Shown here in pieces: positions 45,706 through 57,621 of a DNA stretch of 64,000 nt; within the stretch, counting starts at the first letter, position 1, and each line of letters starts with the position of its first letter. Origin of the DNA: Pseudisothecium myosuroides (Eukaryota > Streptophyta > Bryopsida > Hypnales > Lembophyllaceae); NCBI GenBank assembly GCA_951799445.1, contig OX637292.1:8621296-8685295 (forward strand), in the 5' to 3' direction. Made by a program: the position numbers and the translations under genes. The notes under the pieces were generated by a model. The model had not been told where the DNA came from and did no database searches. It saw only the letters and a list, made by a program, of their open reading frames with translations.

Positions 45706-46960
45706 TGTCTTGAAAGTGAACCATTATTCATGGCCAAAAAGTCACATTTTCATATTTAGTTTATTTTTAAGGAAACATTGTTTGCATCCGTACAATAAAC
45801 ATTACCATCAAGAGCAAATTTAGCAATTTTTGTATTGATGGTGATGGTGTATATTAGATGGTATAGACTTTATTAATATGGCTATTTTTGAGGATGTGTT
45901 TGAAGTTTTCAAAGTAAATGAATCATCTAACAATAAAATTAGTTTTGATAGGATCCAACTATTGTTGAATGTGATTCAAAGGAAGTGCAATCTTTTTATT
46001 TGTACATTTTAACCTTAAATTTTTGTTTTTGTAATTTATAAAAATTAAAAATTTAATATTTTAGTATTTTTATTAATAATTCTAATTTTTAACAAAAAAT
46101 TTGATTTTATAAATTTGTAAAAAATTGAATTCATATACTCATATTATTGTAAAAGAAGAGGATCTAACTTATTGGCACATATATTTAAAATTGTTATGGG
46201 CTATTGCATTCTAATGGCTATAATGGACTTTAAATGAAAATGACACTTCAAAAAATTGTGGCTACAAATCCAAACTCATATTGAATTTGAAATGCATGAA
46301 ACCATAAAAAAACAATATCAAAAGTCATGGCTTCAAATCAGTCATCTTTTGCTGTGTGGTTTAAAATTTTCATCACTTATAATAGTATAATTTAGGTACA
46401 TACAAACCTTGCGGTCGCTTGAAATTTAATAAGTGGCTCTTGTATATGTCAATGTAGAAACAACTGCAATCCACAAATCATCTTTAGAATGAAATAATAC
46501 AAGCTTTTGGCCAACAAAGTGGCTTAAAAGATTAAACTCTACTTTCGGGTAATAAAAGGGATGATAAAAACTCATTTACAAAATTCAGCAATTCCGATCT
46601 TGCAATGTATGACAAGTTTTTATTCTAAAATTTTAAAAATATATACTTGAATGAACAAGATACCAATAAAATCCTATTACTGAATCTACTACAATAAAAT
46701 TTTTTTAAAAAGGAAGATTTTAAAGCAAGTACTAGTAAAATACTTATAAGAAATTTTGACCCTATAACACTAAATAACTTTAGAAATTAGAATTAGTATT
46801 TTTTTAATATCAATATCAATGTTCTAAATAAAATAAAATATCGTAAATGAAAGAAATATAAGAAACTCCAATCCTAAATACTACGTTAAAATTTATATTT
46901 TCTATTTTTCTCATCAAAAAGTAAAGTTTCATTTGAGATTCCTTCTACCATACTAATCTT
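45706..46960. other. AT-rich intergenic
   Basis: Very AT-rich, with runs such as AAAATTAAAAATTTAATATT. No feature was recognised. Confidence 0.45.
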
Positions 46961-48651
46961 ATTCACATCCATACATAAAAAATAAAATGAAAAATCTTCA
47001 CCCCACAACAAAAAAGTTTCGCCACACACCATTCAAACCTCAAATCTACACGCAAGGCTGAAATCTCCCCCACGCATTCATTTCCCCGCACAATCATTAC
47101 TCGCCTCGGAATATTCGCCGCTATGTGCCAGATCCATTGGCGTCCCGAAATGTCCGAAACAGCAAGAGTTTCTACAGCCTCGCTAGATTCTGGCGCCCGA
47201 CTCGGTGAAAAACGTGGGAGAGCTAGGGTTTGCAAACCCTAAATTGCATTTGTTTAATTTTTCTCCAATTCGTGGTTGCTTTTGACCATCTTTTTCTGTG
47301 TCGCTGTCGTCTTCATTGATCGTCGCGTACGGTGATAAGTTACACCGCTAACTTGACTTAGACCACGTTGTCTTCCGCAATTTTTGGTGACGTTTCGTCA
47401 ATTGAAGCGTATCGAGCTTTCCGTGGAGTGTTTTCGTGGACGGAGGAGAAAGCTATTGGCGATTCTCGATTGCGCATTTGCAGTGAGAATTTTTCTCAAT
47501 CTCGCACTCGTATTTCCTCGGACGTTGTGTTTTGTCGATGTTGCCGCTGTTGATTGTTGAGCTCTGATGTGTCCTGTAAATTTTGTTTGGATCGCGGTCG
47601 ATTTTTTAGGTTTTAGGGTGGACTTGGGGATTAGTTCCGACGGAGGAGGTTTTTGCGGAAGAGGAGAGTGAGTTTTGCGCGTCGCAGGTTGGAGCTCTTT
47701 GATGCATTAGCTAGGGTTTTACGCCTCTGTTATTAAATGGATGTTGGGAGAGGGTTTCGAGACCTAATTTGGGAGGGGAGTGGTTGTATCGTTTTTTACT
47801 AGTCAGCTATTCTTGTGTGATTTGAAATTATTTCGCCGATGGATGTCTACTTGCAGTAGCTACAGTAGAATGAGTTTCCAGACAGTCGGCGATTTGAGTT
47901 GCGGTGTATCCGGATTTGTATGGAAGTTAGTAAGGCTAAGTTACTACGAACTTTCGCAAGCCAAACTACTGAGAGTAGCAAGTGGCAGCGGCTGAGCATC
48001 TTCTGTTTTGACTTTTAATAGAGTGACAAACTCTTTGCTAAACCGTCAGTATTGTTTACTTTTTGTAAAATATTCTATTTTCTTTCTGTTTGTCTGAGCT
48101 GAATTTCATTGGATTGTGAGTCTCTTTTCCCAACAGAAATTGGAAATGATATCAGTACAAAGGTGTGCATGTTTAAAGCCTGCACGGTTCTTGCGATGAG
48201 CACGAATGAATCGTTTATTTCTGCTAATTTAAACCGGTTTGTGTTGATGGATGTGCAGAATTACTGCGGAATTGTAAAAGTGTAGGATTGAGGTTGTAGT
48301 GACAAGTTGTGAAGTGGACCGCCTTCTGAGATAGAGAGAGAGGAAGAGTCCAAAGCGCAAATATGAAAGATTGAAGTGGTCTCAATTGCAGGAGAGAAGG
48401 TGGACCTTTGCAGGTTTGTGACTGGCAAGAGATTAATTTATTAGACTCAATCATTTGGCTTCCGTTTCTGGCCCAATCAGGGGACTTTTTAGCTGAACTC
48501 GATACGCGCAAGAGCCTCTGCAGTAAAGTAGGTTCTATTCCGGATTAAGCAACAGTTTGCGATTCTTCTCTAGTGGACGTCGTTAAGATTGACCAAGATC
48601 GTCCATCCACGCCAATCCAAATGAACAAGAGTTGACGGGAAGCAAACAGGA
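46961..48651 (+). promoter_or_regulatory. Promoter and 5' leader region of the mitochondrial carrier gene
   Basis: Composition becomes more balanced from about 47000. Typical plant leader phrases (CTAGGGTTT, AAACCCTA) occur near 47225 and 47640. The ATG-less frame at 46963-47235 (minus) and the short frames at 47368-47553 and 47780-47995 are not recognised. Introns in the leader are likely, but no single junction stood out. Confidence 0.35.
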
Positions 48652-51600
48652 ATGCAACCACATGCGGGTGAAGCTCAATTAGGTGGTGTGGTGGGTGGAG
48701 CACACAGAGCACTGGCAGGCGCAATTGACGACAGATCGAGTAGCAGCAGCAATGAGGTTAAACCCCCCGGAGCGATGCAGGAAGCTCAGGTGCGACCGGT
48801 GGTGGTGCGAGCCCCATCTCAAATCAGCACAGCTTCGCAGCTGCTTGCTGGCGGCATCGCCGGGGCGTTCAGCAAAACCTGCACGGCCCCGCTTGCTCGA
48901 CTTACGATACTCTTCCAGGTGTGGCCATTGTCTGATCCTGGGAAAAGTCACAGTCAAGAATGTGGCTCTCCGAGTCTCCGAGTCTTCTTCTTTTTACGCT
49001 CACACCGTTACCTTGTATGATTATGGTTGATGCTTCAGGTCCAAGGGATGCGAGCAGATGGTGCTATCATGAGCAGCCCTAGTATTTTGAAAGAGACCAC
49101 ACGAATCTTTCGGGAGGAAGGCTTCAGAGCATTCTGGAAGGGCAACGGTGTCACTATAGTTCATCGGCTTCCGTATTCATCCATAAATTTCTTTGCTTAC
49201 GAGCAGTACAAGATGGTAAGCTATTATTCTGTAATATATCAGGCTAGGACAGCCTACGAACCCAGATTATATTATTCTTAAGTTTTGGAGTTTTGGAGTG
49301 TGAAGCTTGTTGATGAAGGACTTGTTTAACACAATTGAGGTTGTAGTTGAATCCATCTTTTCATTTTGTTTTACTCTATCCCTCCAATTTCTGCACGCAT
49401 CAGAAATGTCACCTTCAAAGATGGTGACACGCTCCTCTCGTTGGCAGCACTTTAGGAAGATGATGGGCATTGAAGGCAATCAAGAAAGCCTCGGAGTTGG
49501 AATGGGTACAAGGTTGTTAGCTGGTGGGGGTGCTGGTATCACAGCTGCATCCTTGACGTACCCGCTGGACTTAGTTCGCACGCGCTTGGCTGCACAGGTA
49601 AATCTTCCTTAACTTTGTCACAAGCATGTAGATATGTTTTCGTACGCCTGGGGTCCTAGCTACACACCTTCTGCAGAGTCTTTGTTGATCCTCATTGTAC
49701 CGTTCTGCTCATATCTAGCTCATAAGTAGATTATTCACTCTTATGTGAGCCAGACCTCTCGCATGAATGTACGCAATGACTCAAAGGCTACCAGTTGTCA
49801 CTGACAAGTTTGTGTGGTCGGATTTGAAATAGCGTTGCTTATGCCTGATTTCAATGTTCTCCTTTTGGTGCACGTTGCAGACGAAGGAAATGTATTACCG
49901 AGGCATTTCTCACGCCCTTCTGACGATTACTCGCGATGAGGGCTATCGGGGGCTATACAAAGGCATGGGGACGACACTGATGGTAAAGCCACTGAACTAT
50001 CCTTAGAAGTGCTGTGTAACTGTGGCAACTGCTTTTCAATTTTTCATAGCAGAAAACAGCAAATTACAACTGAATTATCATCCAAGTAGTGAGTAGAGCA
50101 GATATTTACTATGTCCTGCCCTGGGACGGGAGTTATGATACTCTACAGCTACTGGTAGTGTTAGTTTCTCTAAGCGAAAGGTGTTGAGAATCCAAGTAGG
50201 TAGTTAAGGGAACTATGAAAATGAACCCTCCTTGGTGTCTCCAGGTTTACAGCTTTGATGGAATACTGTTGTAGCTTCAGGTAAGTTTATCTAATAAGAG
50301 GTTCTCTCCCTTGAATCCCTTCAAATGAGTGCAGTTGGCGTTGAATATGGTCCCAGTCACTCTCGTTGATGCTATCGTTAAGTTATAATTGAAACACCCT
50401 GACTAGAAGCTTGGCTGATGGGAAGTGCGTGAACCCACCACATGCAGGTCTGGGGTCGGTCGGGCATTGCTGAAGAGTGTTGTGAAATCGCAAAACATTT
50501 TTGGGTGGGGTTTCAGTGATGCCCAACCGACGCTTGCCCATGTGCTAAGGCAGGTAAGTACCAGTAATATAGTGTTATTCATGTATCGTGTAGGGTTGGA
50601 TCATGATGCGCATGACTGTGTGGCCGCTTTGAGAGAAGCGACTAGCGTCGTAAGTGTGCTCTCAGATGACGTAGTTGAGAATATGGCAGGAGAGAACCTG
50701 GTTTCTTTTAGGTGGCAACTTGATTGTAAGTAGTACAACAAATAATTGAAAAGCTAGGTCTCAACCGAAGGGTTTTGTAAACGCTGCGTGATGGTATTAG
50801 TGCAAGAATTGAGGGCCTGTTGAAGTTTATGTGCATCAATGAGGATGTCACACAGTTTACGCGTGATTTGACATCGTAGAATATTATCGTTTGATATGTG
50901 GTTGCTTATGTATCCCTGGCCCCACCATGCAAGTTCTCATGTGTGCGTGAAACATTAGGGAACTTACAAGGACTTTGGTTGTGTACATCTACTGCTTAGT
51001 CTAACCTTTAGGAGTTGAAAGTGATACGAAAAAGGCTTGCATCTCACGAAAGTGTTGTTCCCTTTTGAAACAGGGTGTTGGTCCAAACATAGCCATCAAT
51101 TTTTGTGTCTATGAAACCTTGAAGTCGATGTGGGTTGCTAGAAGGTACGGCAATTTACCATATTCTACTTCGATTTCTATTTATGTCTTTCAATCCTTAT
51201 ATCTGCTTTTTCAAAACGTCCAAGAATTCAATGCCTCATGTAGCATTGTGCGTATGTTTTAGCCTCCGTCGAATGGGTTATTTTAATAAAATAAATAGAA
51301 ATCAAAAGAAATTTGGAGGTCTTTTTTTGCAACTAATAATTGAAAAATCTAAGGGAAACAGATCGCAACCTATAAGCCAGTCGTTGGTCTGTGTGCTGCT
51401 AGATGTTCTAACAAGTCAGCGGGTTTGGTGACTGCAGGCCAGACATGTCACCAGCCTTAGTTAGTCTTGCTTGTGGCAGTTTCGCTGGAATATGCTCATC
51501 AACAGGTATGCCTCAGGTCGCGGATGGAAAGATCTGGCTCCCTCACCACTTTGCTTTTTGGAATCAGTTCTAATTTCCATTTTTAGTTCATGAGAATATA

Positions 51601-52071
51601 TTGCGTTTTAATCTCTTAGTTCGGTGTGATTGTCATTTTGTAATACTTCCACCCGCAGATTAAAGTTTCCAGATTTCTTAGCCTCATATTTCCACTTTTC
51701 AATAGTTTTGTTCTTTTGGAAGTTTTTTCTGCTGCATATATCACATCCTATCCTAAACCGTAAAGACAGGTTTTTGTTTGATATGAAATGTACTAATTGG
51801 GTTACTTGGGGTTTTGATTTCTGCAGCCACATTCCCTATTGATCTGGTAAGGAGGCGGATGCAGTTGGAAGGAGCCGGAGGAAAAGCCAAGGTGTACACG
51901 TCCGGACTTGGGGGCACTTTCAAAGAGATCATTGCGAAAGAGGGTATTTTTGGTCTATACCGGGGGATTCTTCCCGAGTACTACAAGGTCATTCCCAGTG
52001 TGGGCATCGTGTTTATGACCTACGAGTTTATGAAACGCATCCTACGTCCAGGCGCATGGGATGGTTTGTAG
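48652..52071 (+). CDS. Mitochondrial carrier family (SLC25-type) protein, seven exons, complete
   Basis: This is a solute carrier of the mitochondrial inner membrane type with three homologous repeats. Exons 48652-48918, 49039-49215, 49448-49597, 49881-49982, 51074-51144, 51438-51505 and 51827-52071 join in phase into 359 residues. Repeat 1 has the unusual signature APLARLTILFQ (78-89), without the usual acidic and basic residues. Repeats 2 and 3 have normal PLDLVRTR and PIDLVRRR. Each signature is followed by a GFRAFWKGNG-, GYRGLYKGMG- or GIFGLYRGIL-type motif. The PLARLTILFQ signature and sequence place it with the plant subfamily of Arabidopsis At3g53940, At3g55640 and At2g37890 (from memory). 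The transported substrate is unknown to me. Residues 1-55 are a non-conserved, Ser/Gly-rich extension. The third exon's acceptor (TTGGCAG|CAC) was chosen because it alone keeps the frame. Confidence 0.92.
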
Positions 52072-52806
52072 AACTTTTTTACGGCAAACAAATTATGCGT
52101 TTTGATATTCTTGGCAGATAGCGACATTGTGGTGACTGGTAATGAATTGAGGAAGGTATTGCCTTCCTGTGAAGAACGTAAGATCGAGACAGGTAGTTGA
52201 GGTTTGATGGAGTTACATGACCCTAAATTTCTGTTTAGTTCCCATTTAGTTTAGTTTCAATGAAGCTGACCGATGGACATCTGGAGAACGTCCAGACGTG
52301 CAGAGTGACCTCCGGCAGGAAAGTTTTGTTTTCCACCTCACTAACCAATTTGTATAACAGTAGCGAATGTAGCTAAGTTAGGGCAGAGACTTGACCATTA
52401 TGCGGCTAGTGTGACACTTGATATGCGGTGCGGCATGATCGTGTTCTATTCTACCCCATATCTCTGTAGACTCGAGGTAGGACAATGCAATGAACAGTCA
52501 CTTTTGAAATGAATTTGCATTCTCACGAGGCTGATGATGACTCGAGGAGAGTTGAGGATATTTAATTCTTGTTCTCGTGCACCATGTTTCAAGAAAATCC
52601 TTTGTGTGTATCGTTGTGTGTATCGTTGTGTGCATTGGACAGACTCTGTTCGGCGGTGGGAGCTTCATTTCAGTTGGGTTGCAAACTTGGCTGGAATTGA
52701 AGGTGAGAATCGCAACACATACTTAGCAGGCCAGCGACCCGGGATTTTTGGTTGTTATTTCATAGTTCTTTGCTTGGCTGGTAAAGCGGCCCTGGTTTGT
52801 TTCATC
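52072..52806. other. Convergent 3' ends of the carrier and FAM32A genes
   Basis: 735 bp separate the two stop codons, so the 3' UTRs probably abut or overlap. TGTGTATCGTTG is repeated near 52605-52630. The plus-strand open frame at 52534-53319 is a mirror of the minus-strand gene. Confidence 0.5.
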
Positions 52807-53277
52807 TCATCCAGGTCCGACTTTGGGAATGTCATAATGCTCACTAAGATTGGCCAAATACTGATTGAACTCTTCTACGCGCTGCCGGTGGCTCTTGCAC
52901 GCCACTTTGGCCATTCGCTGCGCATCCAGCTGCGCCTTCTGCTCGTGGTACCTCTTCTCGGCAGCCGTCCGCTGGTCCTCGCACGGAGCTCGTCCTGGCC
53001 TCTCAACAGCTCTTCCTTCTTCCCCTTCCCCTTCAACTTCTCCTTCTCCTTCTCCTTCTCCTTTCGCTTCTGCGTCCGCTTCCGAGGGCGAGTGCTTGTC
53101 GTGCTGCTCTTCTTCTTGTACTTCTCCTTTCTCTTCATCCAGGCCTGTCAACAAGCGAAGCTGCTCCTGCTGCGCGTCTCTCTTCTTCTTTTTCTTCTTC
53201 ATCCCCGCGGCCCTCACGTCCAGCGGCTTGCCCTTCAGCTTCAGCTTCCCCCCCACTACATTGGCGTAGGCGGACAT
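52807..53277 (-). CDS. FAM32A-like: FAM32A-like nuclear protein, single exon
   Basis: The 156-residue protein has the family hallmarks at both ends: MSAYANVVGGKLKLKGKPLD at the N-terminus, then a polylysine tract (27-32), and at the C-terminus EKRYHEQKAQLD...RVEEFNQYLANL and HYDIPKVGPG. The middle (46-95) is a low-complexity Glu/Gly-rich insert. Human FAM32A is a component of the late spliceosome that helps exon ligation; a similar role here is inferred by homology. The start is the ATG at 53277 that gives the conserved MSAY; the frame extends 15 codons upstream (MSSRRT...) and that start cannot be excluded. It converges on the carrier gene. Confidence 0.88.
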   Translation of the reverse strand: MSAYANVVGGKLKLKGKPLDVRAAGMKKKKKKRDAQQEQLRLLTGLDEEKGEVQEEEQHDKHSPSEADAEAKGEGEGEGEVEGEGEEGRAVERPGRAPCEDQRTAAEKRYHEQKAQLDAQRMAKVACKSHRQRVEEFNQYLANLSEHYDIPKVGPG

Positions 53278-54678
53278 CGAGGGAATGAGCTTCTCCTTCT
53301 CCTTCGTTCTCCTGCTTGACACAATCGCAGTTTCTCCACTTTTACACTTAAACTGTCAAGAAACTTCCTCAGCGTAGTTTCCATCAATGCGAAGCCTCCT
53401 CCCCTACAATCTAAAACCAACAAAGGTTAACTAACTCCTAGGTCCTCAGATAGCCTGCTAAGCAGTCCACTGACGCTGCAAACAATCAACAAACTCTACA
53501 ATTATTCACAAACTGAATTCATGTGAGTATTGAAACAACGCCCCTTTCAAAACAGCATTGAAGAACACACACAGCATTGGGATGTTTGTTCAACCAAACA
53601 GGACGTGAAAACAACATCCTAATGTTGTTTTTCAATGTTGTTTTTCAATGTTGGTGTTTTCTTCAACAGGTTGCAACAGGGATCACCACAGAAATTGTAC
53701 TGAGACATGTGAAACTTGAGCTTGAAACCCTAAAACAGAAAGAAAGCGGGAGAGCTGGTTTACCTCAAGCCGTGAGAGATCGTCGCAACAACTTCTTACT
53801 GAGACTGAACTGACTGAGAAATCCATGTGAGGTACGGTAGTAGGTGCTGTTGGGTTTCTTTGGCTTGCCACACTTTGTGTGTGAGTTACTGTGGTACCCA
53901 AGGCCGTGCACAAGTATGGATGACATCACTAAACTGCTATTGGCCGTGAGAGTATTGTACTATCGTCCCATTTTTGGAATGTATGTGCATTTGGATGAAT
54001 AAATGAATTATCATCCACATTTTTTATTTTATCCATGTCTATGGATGCAAAGAGCTTCATGACTTCAAAGAAGATTACAATTGGGAACTAAAGACCTCTC
54101 ATTTTTCTATCTAGATTATATTGGGGATAAAGATAAACTTTACCTTTTATTTTGTGTTTGCTTAATCTTGTACTATTTGGAATCTTTGATTCCTAATATG
54201 AATTCAAATTTTCAATTCTTATAATTGGCAATAAAAAAAAAAAAATAGCATTTCTCCTAGGAGTGCAAAGAGGGACATTGAGGGAGTAGATTCATTTAGC
54301 ATTAGAATGAAAAAGAGGCCGCAGGAGGGCGCCTCAAGGTTGTTTCCCAAGCTATAAATCAGTACATTGTTGGCCAAAATATTATATAATTAATTTTTTT
54401 TTAAATCATTAAAAATTTAAAAATCTCAAAAAAATCATTAAAAAAATTTAATTTTTTTAAAAATATATTAAGTTCACTTAAAAATCATTTTGAAATTAAT
54501 GCAATAATCAAATCTGACGTGGCAATTTTTCGGGCACGTCAAATTTTTGACTTTTGTAATTTTGGATTCACTTTAATATTAAGTATTTTTACATTTAAAA
54601 AAATTAATTATTTTATTAAATTGTCCCATGCAATGCATGTTTTGCAATTTAGTTTAGTTTTTTTAGGGGTTTCAACTA
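53278..54678. other. FAM32A 5' flank and AT-rich intergenic
   Basis: Positions 53278-53920 are of balanced composition and probably include the leader of the minus-strand gene. The remainder is AT-rich with no recognised feature. TTGTTTTTCAATGT is duplicated near 53625-53650. Confidence 0.4.
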
Positions 54679-55637
54679 CACTAAAGTTGGTAAATATTGT
54701 TGGATGATAATTAGTGTTCCCTGTTTTTTATCCCCAACACTATTTTCCAACTTATGTGTAAATAGTGTTGGGGCACTGACCTCCCGCTGTCACACTCTAC
54801 CCCTTCCTTGGCAAACTGTGTTTTTCGCCTCTTGCCGTCAAACTCTGGCCCTTCCTTGGAAAACTGTGTTTTCCGTCATGCTCTGGCCCTTCCTTGGGAA
54901 AATATAATTTTCGACTCCCATCGTCCAATTCTGGCCCTTTCCTGGGACGCTATGCTTTCCGCCTCACGTCGTCCTATTCCTTCTCTACAAGAACTTTCAT
55001 CTTTGATTCCTTGCTTGCCCCACTTTTCCCTTAGCCGCCTTGGAGAGATTGTGAGAGAAGACGTGGAGGAGCTCTCCGGTCCATCACTTGAAGGAGGCTC
55101 CTTCTACGGAGGGGGTGGGTGGGTTTATACTCCGTGGTTTCCCGCCACTTGATTTCAAATTCAAACTTCCATTGCCTATATCTTTTTTTTTATGTATGTG
55201 ATTGAACATTGGATGACACCATTGGATTTGTCTTTCTCTCCTCTATTTCCTCTGAAAAATAGTTTTTCTTTTTTTTGGTCGCCACTTTTTTTTTTGCATT
55301 TCAACATTTTTTCAGCATTTTAACATTTTTCAGCATTTTTTCACAGCAATTCAGCATTTTTCAGCAATTCAACATTTCATTTATTTATTTTAGCATTTCA
55401 TTATTTATTTCAGCATTTCAGCATCTCATTGTCTATTTCAGCATTTCATTTAGTTCCCCTCTCACACTAAATGCACTCTCGTAAAAATTCTAACTCTCTC
55501 TGTCATTCATCAAATTTTACTATAGAGCTAAAATAGTGTTAGATTGGGTAAATAATGATCTAACACTAACCTTGCAAATCACAATTAGTGTTAGATGGGA
55601 CAATTAGTGTTGCCAACACTATTTACCAATTTTAGTG
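54679..55637. mobile_element. 959-bp TIR element flanked by TA, ends CACTAAA...TTTAGTG
   Basis: CACTAAAGTTGGTAAATATT (then GTTGG) is mirrored at the right (CCAACACTATTTACCAATTT then TAGTG) with few mismatches. TA flanks both ends, so Tc1/mariner is favoured. The CACTA start also suggests the CACTA class, but no 3-bp duplication was found. It contains an inner hairpin (CCCCAACACTATTT / AAATAGTGTTGGGG, 54732-54773), a GC-rich tandem repeat and TTTCAGCATTT runs. No transposase is present; the open frames at 54704-55152 are repeat-derived. Confidence 0.7.
54785..54985. repeat. TCTGGCCCTTCCTTGG tandem repeat within the TIR element
   Basis: Four units of about 40-60 bp share CTCTGGCCCTTCCTTGG, AAACTGTGTTTTCCG and CGCCTCRCGTCGTC-like tails. 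They form a GC-rich block in an otherwise AT-rich element. Confidence 0.8.
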
Positions 55638-56779
55638 TAGCCTTTTTTGTTGTCCTCTTGAAGCCTCATTCTTCTTCGAATGCTTTTTGAAATCACTTGT
55701 TTTTTGTTGGTTGGTACTTATACAATTGTTAGTCTAATCAATCTACAATATTATTCAGCAACTCCCAATGCTCCTACAATCAACTTCAATAACCGCAATA
55801 TTTTGCCATTGTCAAATACAATGATAAAATACTTGTGAACTTTATTGGTAGAGTGATCCCACATTTCCCTTATTTACCTAGTTCTTTGTATACTTGCTTA
55901 AATTATTGCCTAAATTTATACAATGACTAGAAAATTTCTAAAAAATTTGATTGATTTTTTTCAATAGTTACAAAATTCAATAGTTATTTTTTCTTCTTCT
56001 TAATTGGTTCACAACATAAAAACCACCAATTCTTCTAGGTTATTTGTCATTTGCTAAGAATTTGACTAGAAGATCAAGCCTGTAGGAGAAGCCAACATTG
56101 ACAAGTTGACAAACTAAAAAAAAGATAATGCAATACCAACAATGGCCTTAAGAAAGAGTTGATTCACACAATCATCCCCCCAAAGAGGAACACTAATAAT
56201 TTACTTTAGTTTTTATTCCTTAAAAGACAATTTAGTTCTTGGTTGGACAATTCAAAGAATTCACAAGGAATTTTTGCTAATAAAAAAATTCCTTCATAGT
56301 TTGGGACCAATCTTTCTTCATAAGCTCTCAGTCAAGGTTGCAAAAGCAATATTCTAATGTCTTCCAATTACCATTGCAGATATTAAATTCAAAATTTGCC
56401 TTACAAAGACACTAATTGGATTCCTCGTGGGAGTAGGAACAAACCAAGCCCGTCCACTCAAAGAACCGTTGAGTACCCAAATAAGAATTTAGTTTATTCT
56501 GCAAGAACAATGCCCTAGGAATTGGGAAGGTACTTGGAATGTTGGGAGCGTTGGGCTAGTCATTGTAGACATCATCCTTTTGGATATCGTATGAATCATT
56601 TATTTAAAAAAATAAGAATACTAATTGGAGGTTAAACTACTAATTATGCAAGACCTCCTCTTTTTACACAAAATTCTAAGGGTGAAGCTAAAATTTGACC
56701 AATCTAATTATAATAAATGGCACAAAAAAAGGTGGTGTAGAGGGGGCCACCTTAGTCATTCCGTAGCTAGATCCAAATT
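55638..56779. other. AT-rich intergenic
   Basis: No open frames of note and no bounded repeats were recognised. Confidence 0.45.
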
Positions 56780-57090
56780 TTTGGACTCCCTAGGGTAGTC
56801 TAATGTTAAAGCTATTTTAAGAGCATCAAAGAGTTGATTGCCTTTTGGGGGAAGCTAAGTTCTTTGAAACAATTTTCAGTAAACTTTTGTAGGAAGAAAA
56901 ATGGATTTGGCATTTAATCCAAGTTGTTTCATATTTTTTAGACCTTCATAGAATTAGTTACAAATTTTGAAGTTGAAATGCAGTGGTCACCAAAAGCAAT
57001 CACCTCCTAAAATGTATATTGCTTTTATATTGAAGAAAGCAAAATATACCTTTGTATCATGATTGCTTTTTAGAGTATGGGCGCTTTTAC
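56780..57090. repeat. Diverged interior copy of element A (31140-31400)
   Basis: TTTTCAGTAAACTTTTGTAGG, CCAAGTTGTTTCATATTTTT, ATAGAATTAGTTACAAATTT and ATTGAAGAAAGCAAAATATA match element A in the same order and orientation. The terminal repeats are not preserved here. Confidence 0.7.
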
Positions 57091-57099
57091 AATAGACTA

Positions 57100-57351
57100 C
57101 AATAGAACTCCCATAAGTACACCCTCCATGATTCAACAAACCTCTGTAAAGCATCCGGTCCCCGCAGTCTTGACTCCAGAAGAAAAAAAACCCAGTGCTG
57201 TATAGTGAGCTCAACAAGTGTCCTCTGACAAGAACCCCCCTAAACCCAAGGTGCCAAGTCTGCCTGTGTAGAACCTCTCTAATGCGCAGACCCTTTCTAA
57301 ACACATGTTATCAGGTAGGCCGAGACTTGTTGAGTTATGGGCGTTCTACTG
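57100..57351. mobile_element. 252-bp pogo/Tigger-like MITE with TA target duplication
   Basis: The left end CAATAGAACTCCCATAAGT and the right end, inverted CAGTAGAACGCCCATAACT, closely resemble the CAGTAGAACCTCTATAA ends of pogo/Tigger elements. TA flanks both sides (57098-57099 and 57352-57353). The interior is non-coding; the open frames at 56987-57407 are shadows. Confidence 0.85.
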
Positions 57352-57396
57352 TACCTTACCTCGGTGATAGGCTCCGTGCTTTCAGGCCTTTCATGG

Positions 57397-57621
57397 TTAA
57401 CCCATAAACACTGCTACAGACATATGGTGTCCAGTGACTGACAAAGAATCCTTCTATGTAGGATAGAAGTGCAACTATTCATTCTCAAAAATTTGTTGTG
57501 AAAAGGAGGAGGTTTTCTACAGTAATTTGACTTCCAATGAATGTTTTTTTTTTTTTTTAAGCCACCGATTCCCATGGTATCCAAAAGGGATGATTTCCAC
57601 GGTCACCAATCCGTTCTTTAA
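57397..57621. mobile_element. TTAA-type MITE, copy 4
   Basis: It begins TTAACCCATAAACACTG and ends CCGTTCTTTAA, running directly into copy 5. It shares the family interior (GACAAAGAATCCTT, AGAAGTGCAACTATTCAT, TTTGACTTCCAATGAATG). It is very close to copy 3. Confidence 0.8.

Noticed and set aside
45222..45759. A 169-codon repetitive protein
   Set aside because: Open frames exist in three frames on both strands because the tandem period is 51 bp; there is no start context or composition favouring any one of them.
46963..47235. 90-codon minus-strand gene divergent from the carrier
   Set aside because: It has no ATG at its start, no recognised similarity and ends in AT-rich DNA.
52534..53319. 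261-codon plus-strand frame rich in Leu, Ser and Phe
   Set aside because: It is the complement of the FAM32A-like gene and its low-complexity Glu/Lys codons; only the minus strand has conserved N- and C-terminal motifs.
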